Part shown: piece after piece, positions 25,101-33,999 of the stretch | Layout: every line of letters starts with the position of its first letter | Numbering within the stretch: the stretch's first letter is position 1 | Source: Micromussa lordhowensis | Lineage: Eukaryota > Cnidaria > Anthozoa > Scleractinia > Lobophylliidae | Assembly (NCBI GenBank): GCA_964020085.1 | Contig: OZ026605.1 | Coordinates: 28,443,098-28,507,097 of the forward strand | Reading direction: 5' to 3' | Length of the DNA stretch: 64,000 bases | Notes under the pieces: model-generated | Database searches by the model: none | Seen by the model: the letters and a program-made list of their open reading frames with translations, nothing else | What the model was told of the DNA's origin: nothing | Made by a program: the position numbers and the translations under genes

Positions 25101-28100
25101 TAGAACACGAAAAAACCCAATCAACCCATCAAAGCAGAAACGGTTGATCCCAATAGAACACAACCTTAATTTGACTAACGATGTACAGACCTCAAACATA
25201 TCAAGTTAATATGAAAGACAATAAATGGATCAAAACTTACTAGAACCAACCAATAACTGCTGACAAACTTTACGAGTTACAGCCAATACCATCATGGCTA
25301 AACTGACCAATCACATTCAACTGACCAGACTTGTAACAAACACTATTCACTCAACTCTGAAGATGATTCAGGTTGTCAAAATCGTTAGTCACCAACAACA
25401 GTTCTTTTCAGAACTACTGTTGCCCAGACAATCACATAACACGAACAAAGGAATTTGTATGTTTGGTCCCTAAATAACAATGCATGATATAACCTCAACA
25501 TGTTCAAATGTACTTACACTCATTGCGTAACCTGAACCATTGTAATGATGACTGTTGAAAGGACTCTCAGACGTCTTTGCCTTGACCGCTGTAACGAAGT
25601 TTTCGTAACTTTTGCCACGCGGATTTTTAACAGCCAATACAAGGGCGGCCGGCATGGCTTCCTTGACGACTGCCTGGGTGACAGTGCTGTTTCTAGAAGC
25701 AAAAGGAGCATTCTGAATGTGGGGTTTGCATTACACCCAGTAGCAGGAGAAAAGGCAAGAAATATCCTGGCTGGTGTTTGTTTACATCTCAATTTTGGAT
25801 ACATCAGTGATTGATTGGTTGGGTAAGTCTGATTATTTCCAAAATCTCAGCTGATTTCCAACACATTTCCAAACAATGATAGGGGCTCAAACCTCAAGGA
25901 TCAAGGATACAGTTTGGAAATGCTGAGAAACAGCATTACAAGGTACAGTACAAGAATCAATTCTGTGCATGGGGATCACATTTACTTTCTCTCAACTGAA
26001 ACAAGACTAGCATGGTCATCAGAACAATATTCTAGAGAAACCCCACATTACCACTGTCCCATTAACACAATCAACATCTTATTACCACCACTTTATTCTA
26101 CACAAATGCAAGTTGCAGACAACAAACATAATTTAACATGGACAAATTCTCACTAACCTTCTAAAAGCAAGAAGGGTATGATAGAACCACCAAAAGTTAC
26201 GTTTTTTAGCCCGGGTCACTTTCAACTGGTTCAACTGGAATACAATGAAAGCAAATTCTCCGTTGATCATTCCTTCTCCTTTGGCAAGATACAGCGTCTC
26301 CAGTGCATAATCATAACTGGCAATCACTAGAAAAACTAAAACAAACAAGCACCCAAATCAATGTACTTTTCACAGACTTTCAAGGAGTCATATTTTTATT
26401 TTCAAATTCAATGACTTTCAAGGTGCTTGCAAACCCTGATCATGTACATGATGAATGAGAGAGCAGTCAAGCCGCTTCTATCGAGTTACCCTCAACAGCA
26501 CCTCAAGCAACTCTTACGCTTCTCTCCTGCTTTCCAATCAACTGTTAATCATACTCCTTTTAATTCCCCTATGTAAAATTAATTCTTCAAAAAGGAGGTA
26601 AAGACTCAAAGCGATGCATTTACAATTATACTTAGATCTATTTATCACTACATGTAAGCACTATTGCAAGTAATTTTTAGGTGCCTTTTAATTTATATCT
26701 TGTAATTTATTTTCTGTTTTTTAAGTTGTTTTTTGCTTGTTCTTTCCCTTTATTCAGTTAGTATTGTTCTTTTCTCCCAGCTGTATTGCATCTTTTGTAT
26801 TAGTCAATGTAATGTAAGTTGTATACATATTTAGAAAATAACCCAAAGCAAATACGCACGCTGATTGGTTTAAAACCGTGTTTCTATAACTCCATAGAAA
26901 CACAGAACTAGCACGAGCTGTTGACGTAATGATGGCGCGTACAAAGAGAATTTACATTTTGATGATCGAAGTAAACAAGTTGTTTTTCTTTTTCTTCGTC
27001 ATGGTATTTTCTAAAAGAAATAGAAAACATGTTCTCCGTGTTCCTATCGAGTTATAGAAACACTTGTGAAAGTTTGGGAGAACTCGAAAAGCTGTGGAAA
27101 CACTCGCCTACGGCTCGTGTTCCCACAGCATTTCTCATTCTCCCAAACTTTCACTTGTGTTTCTATAACTCGATAGAAACACGGCACATGTTTTCTATTT
27201 CTTAAATGTAAGAGAAATGTATTGAATAAGTAAATAAAACCAAAAGATACTCCTTTTAATTCAGTCAGACTGCAGAAATTTGCTATACATGTACTGATTT
27301 TGAACACTACCGCATTTTACTTACTTCGTGCCTTTTCTTTCATTTTCCTCAAAGCTTCCCTGAACTTATCGTCATTATTTGAAACGTAGTAAAATGCCTC
27401 ATTCACCACCATATACTCCTCAGCTACATCAATACCATTTTTCTCAAATTCCTTCACCAGATGCTCTTTCAAAGATGTCCACTGAGTAGAATCCTGATAA
27501 ATAATAGCCACTCGAGTCCAGTTGTATGTATATTTTAGAAGACTGACAACACTGGGCCCCACTTGGGAGTCAACAGCAAATGTGCGACCAAATGTGGGAT
27601 ACTCTGCTTTATCAGACAACCCTGCAGAACTGCACATCTAAAAAAAAAAGAGGTATAAACGTAATTTAATTCCTTGATTTTTTACCTCCAAAAAGTGATC
27701 AATGCATGATGGTCAAAACTCTCCATACCAGGGCTTCTGGTACCGGTAGGTCACGGAAAAAAAAGTAAATTTTGTGGGATTTTCAGAGACAAATTCACGG
27801 GAAAAACGGCTGATTTCGCGGGAATTTCACAGGGATTTTCTGGGCAAATTTCGCTGAAAAGCGTTGGTCAAACTAGACGCTTTAAGAGGATCTACTCGGG
27901 CTTCGTACCATAATATCAATTTGTGCTTTACAAGTAAGCTTATTGAACACATTAAAAACAAATAAATTAATCAGGATATTTAAAACACAAGAGTTACACT
28001 TAGATATTTACTGTTCAAGTTGCTTCAATGAGTATCCTCTATATCCAATTGCATGTTGGTTGCCTTGTCTTCGAAGTTCTGTTTACGATGATTCTTGATT

Positions 28101-31100
28101 TTCTCAATATCTGAGACACACATCTCAGCATTATAGTTTGTTATTAAGTAAGTGATCAAAGTTTTTTGTCAGTGTTTTCATAGTATGAACCCCTACATGG
28201 CTCATTTGCTATCTTGTGAGAACGAGCATGAACTTTGTTTATTTGGCAGGTTTTTAGGGAATATCATTCGTGGACCGATCCTTTCCGAAAATGATCAAAA
28301 TTTTTACAGGTGAGATGAATGTTTAAGGCGTGATCCTTTCCAAAATGTCCTTCACAAAATACTCTAAATTATGTTGTGCAGGATATAAGCGTACAAAAGC
28401 TCTCGTACTCTTGTCCCCAGTTTCCACGGTCTACTCTAGGAACGGCTGGGACCGTGACCCATCTTTTGGCGAACATCATTCGCTCTTTTAACAACAATGC
28501 ACTCGTGAAATGCACCAAAGGCAAAGCTTTTTACATTGTGGCTACTACCCAGTTTTTCCAAAAACCTGGTAGTTTTTTTGAGGTGTTTACTCATTGCAGT
28601 GACAAAGTTTCACCATAAATTTGCAAGTTTATGGCAAGTAAACAGCTCCAACAGCCAAGATAAGTTTCAAATATGTTGTACATACATGTATTTGGTACAA
28701 TTTTTAATAAATTTTGTGGTGTTTTGCGTGTTTTTGTGAATTTAACGGGATTCCGCAGATTTACTTGAAATTCAAGGCTCCGTGACCGTGCTAGCCTGCG
28801 TAGCTTGGCGGTTAGCAATTCAAGTGTGTTAAAAGGAGCGGCGAAGCCACAAGAACGAGGGGTGAAGCCACGAGGAACCGCCTGCCCGGATGACCTACAT
28901 TTTTTATTGCCACCCCCAATGACATATTTTGTCAACCTGATGACAGGTTTGTGGATCATGTTATCCCAGCCAATCACAGTGCAGGTCGTAATATGAAACT
29001 TCCAATTTGCCGCGAAATGGATTCGCAGGTAAACGCATCAAAACAGTACTATGCGATGCGGTGTTTGCTCGATGGCGGCGAAGGGCAATACGCCGAAAAA
29101 GTCTCTCAAAGGAGGAATCGATAGAAATGGAAAAGATAATTGTCGACTTTGTTGTTGTCTGCTTAAAATCAAATTCAGAGAAGAAGACCTCTTACATTTC
29201 ACCGCAGTTGCCTGAACTAAGCCGAACAATGGCATATACAACACGCAACACAGTCAACAGACTTGCGCGCAAAACAGCTACATTTGAATCATGTGGTGTC
29301 AGAACGAACAAAAGGAGGAATAAACCTATATATCGAGCTCGATAAACATAAGCTCGATCAGATATATGAAAGAAACATAAGAACGTCTCTAGACAAACGT
29401 ATAGCTTTCTCAAAGTAAAGCTATGGCGTCTCTGAAGAGGACAAATATGATATCCGCGATAAGAGTCTACATACTGTACTTGCAAGCAGTTTTAATCAAA
29501 CAGCCGGGCCCGGCGTCACACTATATCAATGCAAGTAGGCAACATGTTCACAGTAAATTTCATATTTTGTCCCTCGAAAGCAAATTCTTGGAGACATATC
29601 TTGCAAACGAAATGAGCCTGTAATGCATAAACACATGGCAAATTACAGAGGTTTCAAACTCTGCAAAGCGACATGCCGATAACAGCGGAAAGCATGCAGA
29701 CCAATGACCTCTAAATTTGCTATAGCACAGTGTACCGGCTCAGCTCTACCAAAAATTCCGGAGCAACTTCAGAATACCCCGCAACTCACGCCCTCCTAAA
29801 TCTACTGCTTCCGTGGTCCGCGGTCCACAGTCGGCTAGCAAGGTTATATGTATGTACTAAGTGTTAAACTGAAGTCCTACCGCGGTCCGCAGTCCCGTAG
29901 TCGATGAATAAGTATTAAACTAAGTGTTAAACTGAAGTGCTACCACGGTCCACAGTCCCGTAGTCGATGAATAAGTATTAAACTAAGTTTTAAACTGAAG
30001 TGCTACCGCGGTCCGCAGTCCCATAGTCAATGAATAAATATTAAACTAAGTGTTAAACTGTAGTGCTACCGCGGTCCGCAGTCCCGCAGTGGATGAAAGA
30101 ACGAGGTATATTCGTGGTTTTTAAATATAGTTTAATATGTAAATTATGTCGACTGTGGGACTGCGGTAGCAGTAGATTTAAGGAGGGCGTGAGTTGCGGG
30201 GTATTCTGAAGTTTAGCCAAAATTCCTCTTTATAACACAACATGAAGTACCCTTGATAAACACGAGTGAAGCAACAAAAAGGTCGAGAGATCGAACAGAG
30301 AACGGCAAATGTACAAATGTCACGAACCGTAGGAGTCGTGTAGGCTAATCAACCTCATTTTACACGGCCATCACATCTCTCCCATGAAGTAACTCGCTTA
30401 CAGCTGTTTCTTACTCAGGTTTGAGAACAATTTCGCGATCTTCACGAAGAATATTTAGGCGTGATAACGCTTTCGAGAGAGCTTTCTCTTTCATTTCTTG
30501 TTAATACACGCCAAATATCGGTGTTGTTTGTTGGAGCAGTCCCTTGGGAGATTACAGAAAATTTTGATTGACGTATTAGCCTTCTGATCCAATGGAAATG
30601 GCCAGTACGCCAGCGTACTGGCCTAACAAAAAATACCGGTCATCCTTGCAGGCTGTTTCTCGGTTGTCTCTCCACAGGCTCCTCCTCGCGGCTTCACCGC
30701 TCGTTTTAGCCCACTCCAATTGCTTAAACCGCCAAGCTACGCAGGCTATGACCGTGCAAAATACCAGAAGCCCTGCCATACAGACACCTGTATGATATGG
30801 ACAACTTTTAAAAAGAGTACTTGTTTAATGTACATGTAGACATGTCTACAATATGGACAATGGATGTGTTAACTCAGTCGCAGAAAGCCAAATTCATATT
30901 AAGCCCTTGCTACAATCACCTAATGTTTCATTAATGCTTCTTCAAGTAAGATATCCACATTATTTTTAACAAATTCCATTCGGGTACTTTACATGTAATT
31001 TGAGTATAAAAAAAAACAGTCAGTCACATCCAGATCTAAATACGAAACAAATATTTCCAAAAAAAACGAGAAAGTGAAGAAGTTCAAAAATACCCACATG

Positions 31101-33808
31101 CAAATTCTTGATTTTGAAACCAGTTCAACTGGATTAGAAGGAAAAAAATCATGCCATCGAGTCACCTTGTAGAGAAAAGATGTTCAAAGCTTAAGAGAAA
31201 TCTGAGCACTGAGATTGAAAGTCTAGCCATATTCAATTAATAAACCAATAAAATAAATATATTTCAACTTGTAGTTATATGAAGCATCTCATTTAGCATA
31301 TGCCACAAAAATCAATAAGACACAATTCTTAAATAAATGTTTCTGCAGTGTTGGATAAGTTCAGTCTCAGTGAGTTCAGAAAATTTGGCTCAGGTTCAGG
31401 ATCACAAAAGACTATGGGACCCTTCTGTTATCAAACTTTTCTGACTTCCACTGACGGCAAAAGTGGTACTATACTCAAATTTATTGTGGCTATCGTGCGG
31501 AAACCAAATGCCATTTTTTATGATCTAGTCTGGTTTACTTAGTTATTCTGACCACCTAACAGAAAGCAACAGAGATTATAAGGCATGTGTCAAATTCTGG
31601 TGACAGGTCCAAATAAAAAGTGCATTATTGTATGACTATACATGGCTTTGCACTGAAATAAATTTAAGTGGACTTAGCATTGAATAGCCATCGCACATAT
31701 GTGATTTGTGATTGATAAGGCTTGATCAAACAATCTCATAGTGTTTCTCTTATGGATACAGAGTAAACTTGTTTTTTTAATTTTAACTGAAACAATATTA
31801 GACACAACACAATTGTACAGTGTATGTACATAAATTAAAGTTATCACTTGGCAGTTCTATTGTTTTAGCCTTTTTAGCATTTTAACCCCGAGACAGATTA
31901 GCAGATGACTGAAGCCAAAACATACCATGTCATTTACGTTAAGTCACATTAGTGAATACTGATCAATACTGATTCAAGTGGAGTGGACAGTAAATGGTAA
32001 TAAATTCATGACTGATATGGACAGATATTGACTTATCTTAGCTGTGAAATATCAACCATAATTATTTGATATGGCAGTGAATGATAACCTTGCAGAGTCA
32101 TTACATGAGTTTGCAGATCATAAATGGTTTGAGCTGTGCTGAAATATTCATGTGGTTCAAACAGAGAGAAACGTGAAACCGGGAATGTCATGTTAGCAAT
32201 GGGGCACAGACTTTCCTTTCCTTGCAGTCAGTGTGTGTATTTGTTTGTATTTATCCATTGATATTTTGTTTGTTTATTTGTTGTTTCTTTTAGAAAGAAC
32301 CAATGGCTGTCTCACTAGGTAAAAAAGAGGCAATATCCTCATTTTCAAATGCCAAATTGATAACATCACATTTGAAAGATACAAGAACTCATGCCAGACA
32401 GATAACTCAATTTAAGTGCACACTTGTAAAAGGAATGTCATCAGATGTCTAGCTGAAGCTACATGTATTTCTGGCCTATAAGTAAAACAAGCCTGATCAG
32501 CGAAGAGGGAAAAAGTTGAGCAATATACACACAGTGTAACATCACAAAATACGATATTTAAACAGAACGTTCATGCCACGCGACCTAAGCAAATTCTTGA
32601 ATCCCACTCCAGTAATATTTAGAAACAGAAATTATAAGCAATCTATAGCATAAAGCTACTCTCGACCTCCGTGAGAAATGATAACAACAGGAATCTTGTA
32701 CGAAAGCAATATTGACAGATGGAAAACCTTTTAAAAACTTATTGTCAAATAGAAAGTAAGTAATACATATATTTGCACAAATGGCAACAAAATGCACTTT
32801 CGCTTGAATACGTAACTTCGGATATCAATCAAAGCCACAAAATATATAATCTGTACGCTGAAGCACCAGTGGAAATGATAATTGCACTCACGAAAATCTT
32901 CCGTAACACACAGGAAGCTTTAGAGAAGGTAATCAAGAAAGATCTCATGTCACAATGATTGGCAAGAGCTTTTCTTCAGCGAAGTTTAGTTAACTCGCTT
33001 AGTACGCATATCTTAAATATTTATCGTAATGCTAGCTAATCGAATAAACGCACAACTTGAGTGATGTTACACCGTTTCTCAAGACGGATCAATAAAGCTT
33101 CGATCAAAGTAGGTTGGAGTTCGAAAATCAAATCAAAAGTGATGAAATATTCAAGAAGCCTAGACGAACAAAAACTGAGCAATTAGCAATGTTTTGAACC
33201 TACACGTCTGGCATTGCGCACTGGCAGCTGCTAAAATGTACTTCCAAACTGACTTCAAGCCAACAAACTGATCAATTTCTGTTTGTCCACGACTGAAGAC
33301 CTAAATCATTACAACTGATTTCTTTTGAGCTATATAAGACAAGTAATCTGAAAAGTCATAAAGGTATAATGAACAATTTATATAAAATGAGAGAAGAGAG
33401 CATACTCACGTATGAAATCATGGATATGTTAAAAGCTGCCGCATTCCTTGCCGCTGTGTGACAGTTACATCCCGGTCCTATGAAAGCTTGAACTCCAGAA
33501 TTAATTTGATTTAACTGCTCGCGGACAGCAATCAGTTCGTTGCATTTTGTGTCTTTCCATACAAATGTCACATTGTAGTCAGCCAAAAGCGTTGGGTCCG
33601 CGTTTAATCTTTCGACTGCAATTGTTATCGCTGCGGCAAAATTCTCTCCCTTGTTGAAGTCGTCCGCGAAATGCGGCACCACAGTCGAATAAGGTATCAG
33701 AAGGCCTAACTTGTACTCGCGTTTTTCCGCCAAAGCTAAGTAGTTTATCATTATGGATAAAACAATAAGTACTGCAGTGGACGCCATAATACTTGTCAAC
33801 ACACTCAT
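6853..33808 (-). CDS. Receptor-type guanylate cyclase (natriuretic peptide receptor-like), complete, 23 exons
   Basis: Single-pass plasma-membrane receptor that converts GTP to cGMP on ligand binding. Joining 23 exons with matching phases gives 1156 residues from the Met at 33808. The Met at 33787 has a better start context (A at -3, G at +4) and is an equal or better start. Residues from the upstream Met: signal peptide about 1-27 (cleavage after ALA), ANF-receptor ligand-binding region about 30-480, juxtamembrane CGFENELC, membrane helix about 500-520, kinase-homology domain about 580-830 (VAK Lys591, HGN 680-682 where active kinases have HRD, DFG 700-702, APE-type APE at 727-729), coiled-coil linker about 838-880, cyclase domain about 880-1075, and tail to QTTV. 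Metal aspartates D906 and D950, guanine-recognition E946 and C1019, and N1026/R1030 are all present, so it should be an active guanylate, not adenylate, cyclase. NPR1/NPR2-type order is clear; the ligand and exact orthology (for example to sperm peptide receptors) are not. Confidence 0.95.
7561..7652 (-). CDS. Guanylate cyclase receptor exon 22: catalytic domain
   Basis: Residues 1037-1067. [20 protein letters not shown] and ERGEV are the conserved IH-S and RG segments of class III cyclases. Ends phase 0 at GTAAGA. Confidence 0.95.
8079..8177 (-). CDS. Guanylate cyclase receptor exon 21: catalytic domain, guanine pocket
   Basis: Residues 1004-1037. [20 protein letters not shown] and VNTASRMES carry the guanine-selective Cys and the transition-state Asn and Arg. 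Ends phase 1 at GTTTGT. Confidence 0.97.
8540..8717 (-). CDS. Guanylate cyclase receptor exon 20: catalytic domain, second metal aspartate
   Basis: Residues 945-1004. [15 protein letters not shown] holds the guanine-selective Glu and second metal Asp. [14 protein letters not shown] and LRVGLHSG follow. Ends phase 1 at GTAATT. Confidence 0.97.
9035..9103 (-). CDS. Guanylate cyclase receptor exon 19: catalytic domain
   Basis: Residues 922-944. [20 protein letters not shown] is the conserved helix between the two metal-binding segments. 69 nt, phase 0 on both sides, donor GTAAGA. Confidence 0.96.
9535..9845 (+). mobile_element. LINE fragment (C-terminal RT region), inside a cyclase intron
   Basis: The plus strand reads [37 protein letters not shown], a stop, then [20 protein letters not shown]. 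This is the usual C-terminal thumb region of CR1-type reverse transcriptases. It has stops and frameshifts and is inactive. Confidence 0.85.
10586..10709 (-). CDS. Guanylate cyclase receptor exon 18: catalytic domain, first metal aspartate
   Basis: Residues 880-921. [16 protein letters not shown] carries the first metal-binding aspartate (D906). Ends phase 0 after PMQ at GTAAGG. Confidence 0.97.
11079..11219 (-). CDS. Guanylate cyclase receptor exon 17: dimerisation coiled coil
   Basis: Residues 833-880. [20 protein letters not shown] and [20 protein letters not shown] form the signalling helix that couples the kinase-homology domain to the cyclase. LLERMLPR begins the catalytic region. Ends phase 2 at GTGAGT. 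Confidence 0.97.
11508..12330. mobile_element. Large foldback element, arms about 320 bp, in cyclase intron 16
   Basis: The two halves (about 11523-11845 and 11990-12312) are diverged reverse complements, sharing GACCCGAAAAATAAGTC at the ends and GTTGCTATGGCAACA-like inner sequence. About 145 bp of unique loop lies between. TTTAAA/TTTAA stretches sit at both outer ends. Confidence 0.8.
12520..12703 (-). CDS. Guanylate cyclase receptor exon 16: end of kinase-homology domain
   Basis: Residues 772-833. [30 protein letters not shown] and IKKIM are strongly conserved. Ends phase 2 at GTAAGT. The following intron carries a large foldback element. Confidence 0.96.
12950..13099 (-). CDS. Guanylate cyclase receptor exon 15: kinase-homology domain C-lobe
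   Basis: Residues 722-772. [25 protein letters not shown] and the EGPY motif identify the activation-segment end and C-lobe. Ends phase 1 at the weak donor GTTGGT. Confidence 0.95.
13231..13393 (-). CDS. Guanylate cyclase receptor exon 14: kinase-homology domain catalytic-loop region
   Basis: Residues 668-722. [20 protein letters not shown] replaces the HRD catalytic loop, and ITDFG follows. Loss of the HRD aspartate marks this as a pseudokinase, as in all known receptor cyclases. Ends phase 1 at GTCAGT. Confidence 0.96.
14162..14233 (-). CDS. Guanylate cyclase receptor exon 13: kinase-homology domain
   Basis: Residues 644-667. [14 protein letters not shown] follows RGSLQ exactly as in vertebrate receptor cyclases. 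Phase 0 on both sides, donor GTATGT. Confidence 0.95.
14576..14990 (+). repeat. tRNA-headed SINE interrupted by a MITE, in cyclase intron 12
   Basis: The head (ATGGCTCAGTGGTGAGAGCA, box A-like) at 14579 continues to 14622. The body resumes at 14804 with GGTCCGAATCC (box B-like), the TTTCTCCAAGAGTTTTCCTC body and the end GGATAGAGGACCTG. The same family is at 59244. Confidence 0.8.
14623..14803. mobile_element. MITE with GGGGCCCGTTTCTCGAAAG-type TIRs, nested in a SINE
   Basis: 181 bp with GGGGCCCGTTTCTTGAAG at the left end and CTTTCGAGAAACGGGCCCC at the right. Internal sequence (TCAGATACAGATGAACTAAA) is the reverse complement of the copy at 41797-42031. Confidence 0.85.
15043..15650. mobile_element. 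TIR element with iterated TTACTTTCGG motifs, in cyclase intron 12
   Basis: Ends are inverted copies of a CAGAATTCCGATAGTAACGG-type sequence. Inside, GTTACTTTCGG or close variants occur about eight times, clustered near both ends and all in plus orientation. No coding capacity seen. Confidence 0.7.
15895..15996 (-). CDS. Guanylate cyclase receptor exon 12: kinase-homology domain hinge
   Basis: Residues 610-643. [19 protein letters not shown] and YCSRGSLQ are near-invariant in this family. Phase 0 on both sides, donor GTAATG. Confidence 0.96.
16525..16602 (-). CDS. Guanylate cyclase receptor exon 11: kinase-homology domain, lysine strand
   Basis: Residues 584-609. [20 protein letters not shown] contains the beta-3 lysine (VAK) and the [11 protein letters not shown] helix typical of membrane guanylate cyclases. 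Phase 0 on both sides, donor GTATTT. Confidence 0.94.
18158..18238 (-). CDS. Guanylate cyclase receptor exon 10: start of kinase-homology domain
   Basis: Residues 557-583. [14 protein letters not shown] is poorly conserved; GNYKG at the junction with exon 11 corresponds to the YKGN segment of vertebrate receptors. 81 nt, phase 0 on both sides, donor GTAATG. Confidence 0.85.
18522..18627 (-). CDS. Guanylate cyclase receptor exon 9: cytoplasmic juxtamembrane segment
   Basis: Residues 521-556. [18 protein letters not shown] matches the conserved LW-I segment at the start of the intracellular part. Ser/Thr-rich [11 protein letters not shown] follows. Ends phase 0 at GTAAGT. Confidence 0.92.
18918..18940 (+). 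repeat. TTG microsatellite
   Basis: (TTG)n in cyclase intron 8, about seven units. Confidence 0.9.
19066..19106. repeat. Inverted repeat partner of 22372-22412
   Basis: TACTAGTTATACAACACTTT then TGAGTGGGATACCATG is the reverse complement (a few mismatches) of the segment at 22372. Probably two copies of a short element. Confidence 0.65.
19135..19300. repeat. Nested palindromic repeat, in cyclase intron 8
   Basis: TATGTTGTAGGTCAAAATGA (left) is inverted at the right end. Inside, TTAGCCCTAATTATTCA pairs with TGAATAATTAGGGTTAGAA. Confidence 0.7.
19659..19737 (-). CDS. Guanylate cyclase receptor exon 8: transmembrane helix
   Basis: Residues 495-521. NKTEIIAG is followed by about 20 hydrophobic residues ([15 protein letters not shown]), then Arg. 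This is the single membrane helix. Ends phase 2 at GTAAGT. Confidence 0.93.
20510..20704 (-). CDS. Guanylate cyclase receptor exon 7: end of ectodomain
   Basis: Residues 430-495. Contains W-V-G-G-S near its middle and the juxtamembrane [10 protein letters not shown] pair of cysteines, comparable to the CGFDNE motif of vertebrate receptors. Ends phase 1 at the weak donor GTTTGT. Confidence 0.92.
20831..20926. mobile_element. Small hairpin MITE, in cyclase intron 7
   Basis: CAGTTGTGAAATTAAGCCTGA at the left pairs with TTCAAGCCTTAATTTCACAAC at the right over 22 bp, one gap. Confidence 0.65.
21904..22068. mobile_element. Short repeat with GGTTTCATT ends, copy 1
   Basis: Starts GAGGGTTTCATT and ends AATGAAAC, with an interior (CACAGGC, CAGGTCAATTTCCCAGTGCC) matching copy 2 at 22523. 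It lies just downstream of exon 6. Confidence 0.6.
22090..22170 (-). CDS. Guanylate cyclase receptor exon 6: ligand-binding domain
   Basis: Residues 403-430. [18 protein letters not shown] matches the conserved DENGD turn of receptor cyclases. The exon is 81 nt, flanked by CAG and GTAAGT, and links exons 5 and 7 in phase 1. Confidence 0.93.
22372..22412. repeat. Inverted repeat partner of 19066-19106
   Basis: CATGGTATACCACTCAAAAG then TGTTTTATAACTAGTA mirrors the segment at 19066. Cyclase exons 6, 7 and 8 lie between the two copies. Confidence 0.65.
22523..22698. mobile_element. Short repeat with GGTTTCATT ends, copy 2
   Basis: Starts GGGGTTTCATTAACG and ends TTCATGAAACCCCCG, same orientation as copy 1. 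The two copies flank exon 6. Confidence 0.6.
23129..23279 (-). CDS. Guanylate cyclase receptor exon 5: ligand-binding domain
   Basis: Residues 353-403. [19 protein letters not shown] is the conserved helix of ANF-receptor domains that follows the ligand-contact loop. Ends phase 1 at GTGAGT. Confidence 0.93.
23888..24178 (+). repeat. tRNA-Ser-like SINE, in cyclase intron 4
   Basis: The head has GCCTGAGTGATTAGGGTGCC, an anticodon-loop-like ACTTGAAATCC and a B-box-like AGGTCCAAGTCC. The tail AGCCAACTGGTCTGCCTCCC and TTTGAAATATTTGTTTCCTT is shared with the copy at 62425. Confidence 0.8.
24680..24830 (-). repeat. Dispersed repeat copy, minus orientation
   Basis: On the minus strand: ATTCACTTGACTCTGAAGAT then GACTTCTGCTCAGGTTGTCAA and TTTTCAGAACTACATG. 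The same sequence lies in plus orientation near 25345-25440. Confidence 0.6.
24858..25162. mobile_element. MITE with TGTTCTATTGGGATCAACCG-type TIRs
   Basis: Left TGTTCTACTGGCATCAACTG and right CGGTTGATCCCAATAGAACA are inverted. The interior repeats the GGTTGAAACGG/CCGTTTCAACC theme. It lies between two inverted copies of another repeat. Confidence 0.75.
25340..25445 (+). repeat. Dispersed repeat copy, plus orientation
   Basis: CTATTCACTCAACTCTGAAG then ATTCAGGTTGTCAAAAT and TTCTTTTCAGAACTACTGTT; inverted relative to 24680-24830. Confidence 0.6.
25518..25692 (-). CDS. Guanylate cyclase receptor exon 4: ligand-binding domain
   Basis: Residues 294-352. The acceptor after CTTCTAG restores an Arg codon, followed by [17 protein letters not shown] and LAVKNPRG. 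Ends phase 0 at GTAAGT after GYAMS. Confidence 0.9.
26158..26326 (-). CDS. Guanylate cyclase receptor exon 3: ligand-binding domain
   Basis: Residues 238-294. Completes an ATG codon with exon 2, then [19 protein letters not shown] and GEFAFIVF, matching the periplasmic-binding fold of this family. A basic-aromatic stretch ([11 protein letters not shown]) is unusual. Ends phase 2 at the donor GTTAGT. Confidence 0.88.
27010..27206. mobile_element. Hairpin MITE, in cyclase intron 2
   Basis: Long inverted arms share AGAAATAGAAAACATGT, ATCGAGTTATAGAAACACTT and GAAAGTTTGGGAGAA. A related fragment (TTTTCGAGTTCTCCCAAACT, ATAACTCGAT) is near 45206-45285. Confidence 0.75.
27325..27637 (-). CDS. Guanylate cyclase receptor exon 2: ligand-binding domain
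   Basis: Residues 134-238. Begins [10 protein letters not shown] after a polypyrimidine AG acceptor and continues the exon 1 frame. YPTFGRTF and the [11 protein letters not shown] strand are ANF-receptor hallmarks. Ends phase 1 at GTAAGT. Confidence 0.95.
29007..29345 (+). pseudogene. Possible transposase N-terminal fragment in intron 1
   Basis: A 112-residue open frame with a basic, helix-rich stretch ([19 protein letters not shown] and [18 protein letters not shown]) resembling the helix-turn-helix start of DDE transposases seen in cnidarian repeats. No DDE catalytic core follows. Weak call. Confidence 0.3.
29767..30211. mobile_element. TIR element with internal 63-bp minisatellite, in cyclase intron 1
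   Basis: Inverted ends (29767-29808 and 30169-30211) share CTTCAGAATACCCCGCAACT and the following bases. Between them, a unit containing TACCGCGGTCCGCAGTCCCG starts at 29878, 29941, 30004 and 30067, exactly 63 bp apart. Confidence 0.85.
30800..33405. other. Distal half of cyclase intron 1: no feature seen
   Basis: AT-rich intronic DNA. I see no exon-like stretch, TIR pair or tRNA-like head. Confidence 0.5.
33410..33808 (-). CDS. Guanylate cyclase receptor exon 1: signal peptide and start of ligand-binding domain
   Basis: Residues 1-133. A hydrophobic leader ending in ALA precedes [14 protein letters not shown], the usual start of an ANF-receptor domain. It has the early cysteines ([17 protein letters not shown]) of this family. 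Ends phase 0 after ISY at a GTGAGT donor. Intron 1 is about 5.8 kb. Confidence 0.93.
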
Positions 33809-33950
33809 ATACTGCCTGGTATTGCACGGGTTTGGAAGCGGCTGTGGCTAAACGAGGGCAATCGAAGATGGAATCGTCGGACGATACATTAAGTTTCGCG
33901 TATAATCTAATGTTTTGACCCGTCAATAAAACGCACAATAACCCGTCGCG

Positions 33951-33958
33951 CTTTTATA
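33951..33958 (-). promoter_or_regulatory. Probable TATA box of the guanylate cyclase receptor gene
   Basis: TATAAAAG on the minus strand lies about 145 bp upstream of the first start codon. Initiation would fall near 33925, giving a short 5' UTR of about 115 nt. Inferred from position and sequence only. Confidence 0.5.
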
Positions 33959-33999
33959 CCCTTCCAAATGATCGATTGCTACCCCAAGGTCGAGTCTTT

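Noticed and set aside
29878..30130. CRISPR-like regular spacing
   Set aside because: The 63-bp units are continuous tandem repeats without unique spacers, in animal DNA and inside a TIR element.
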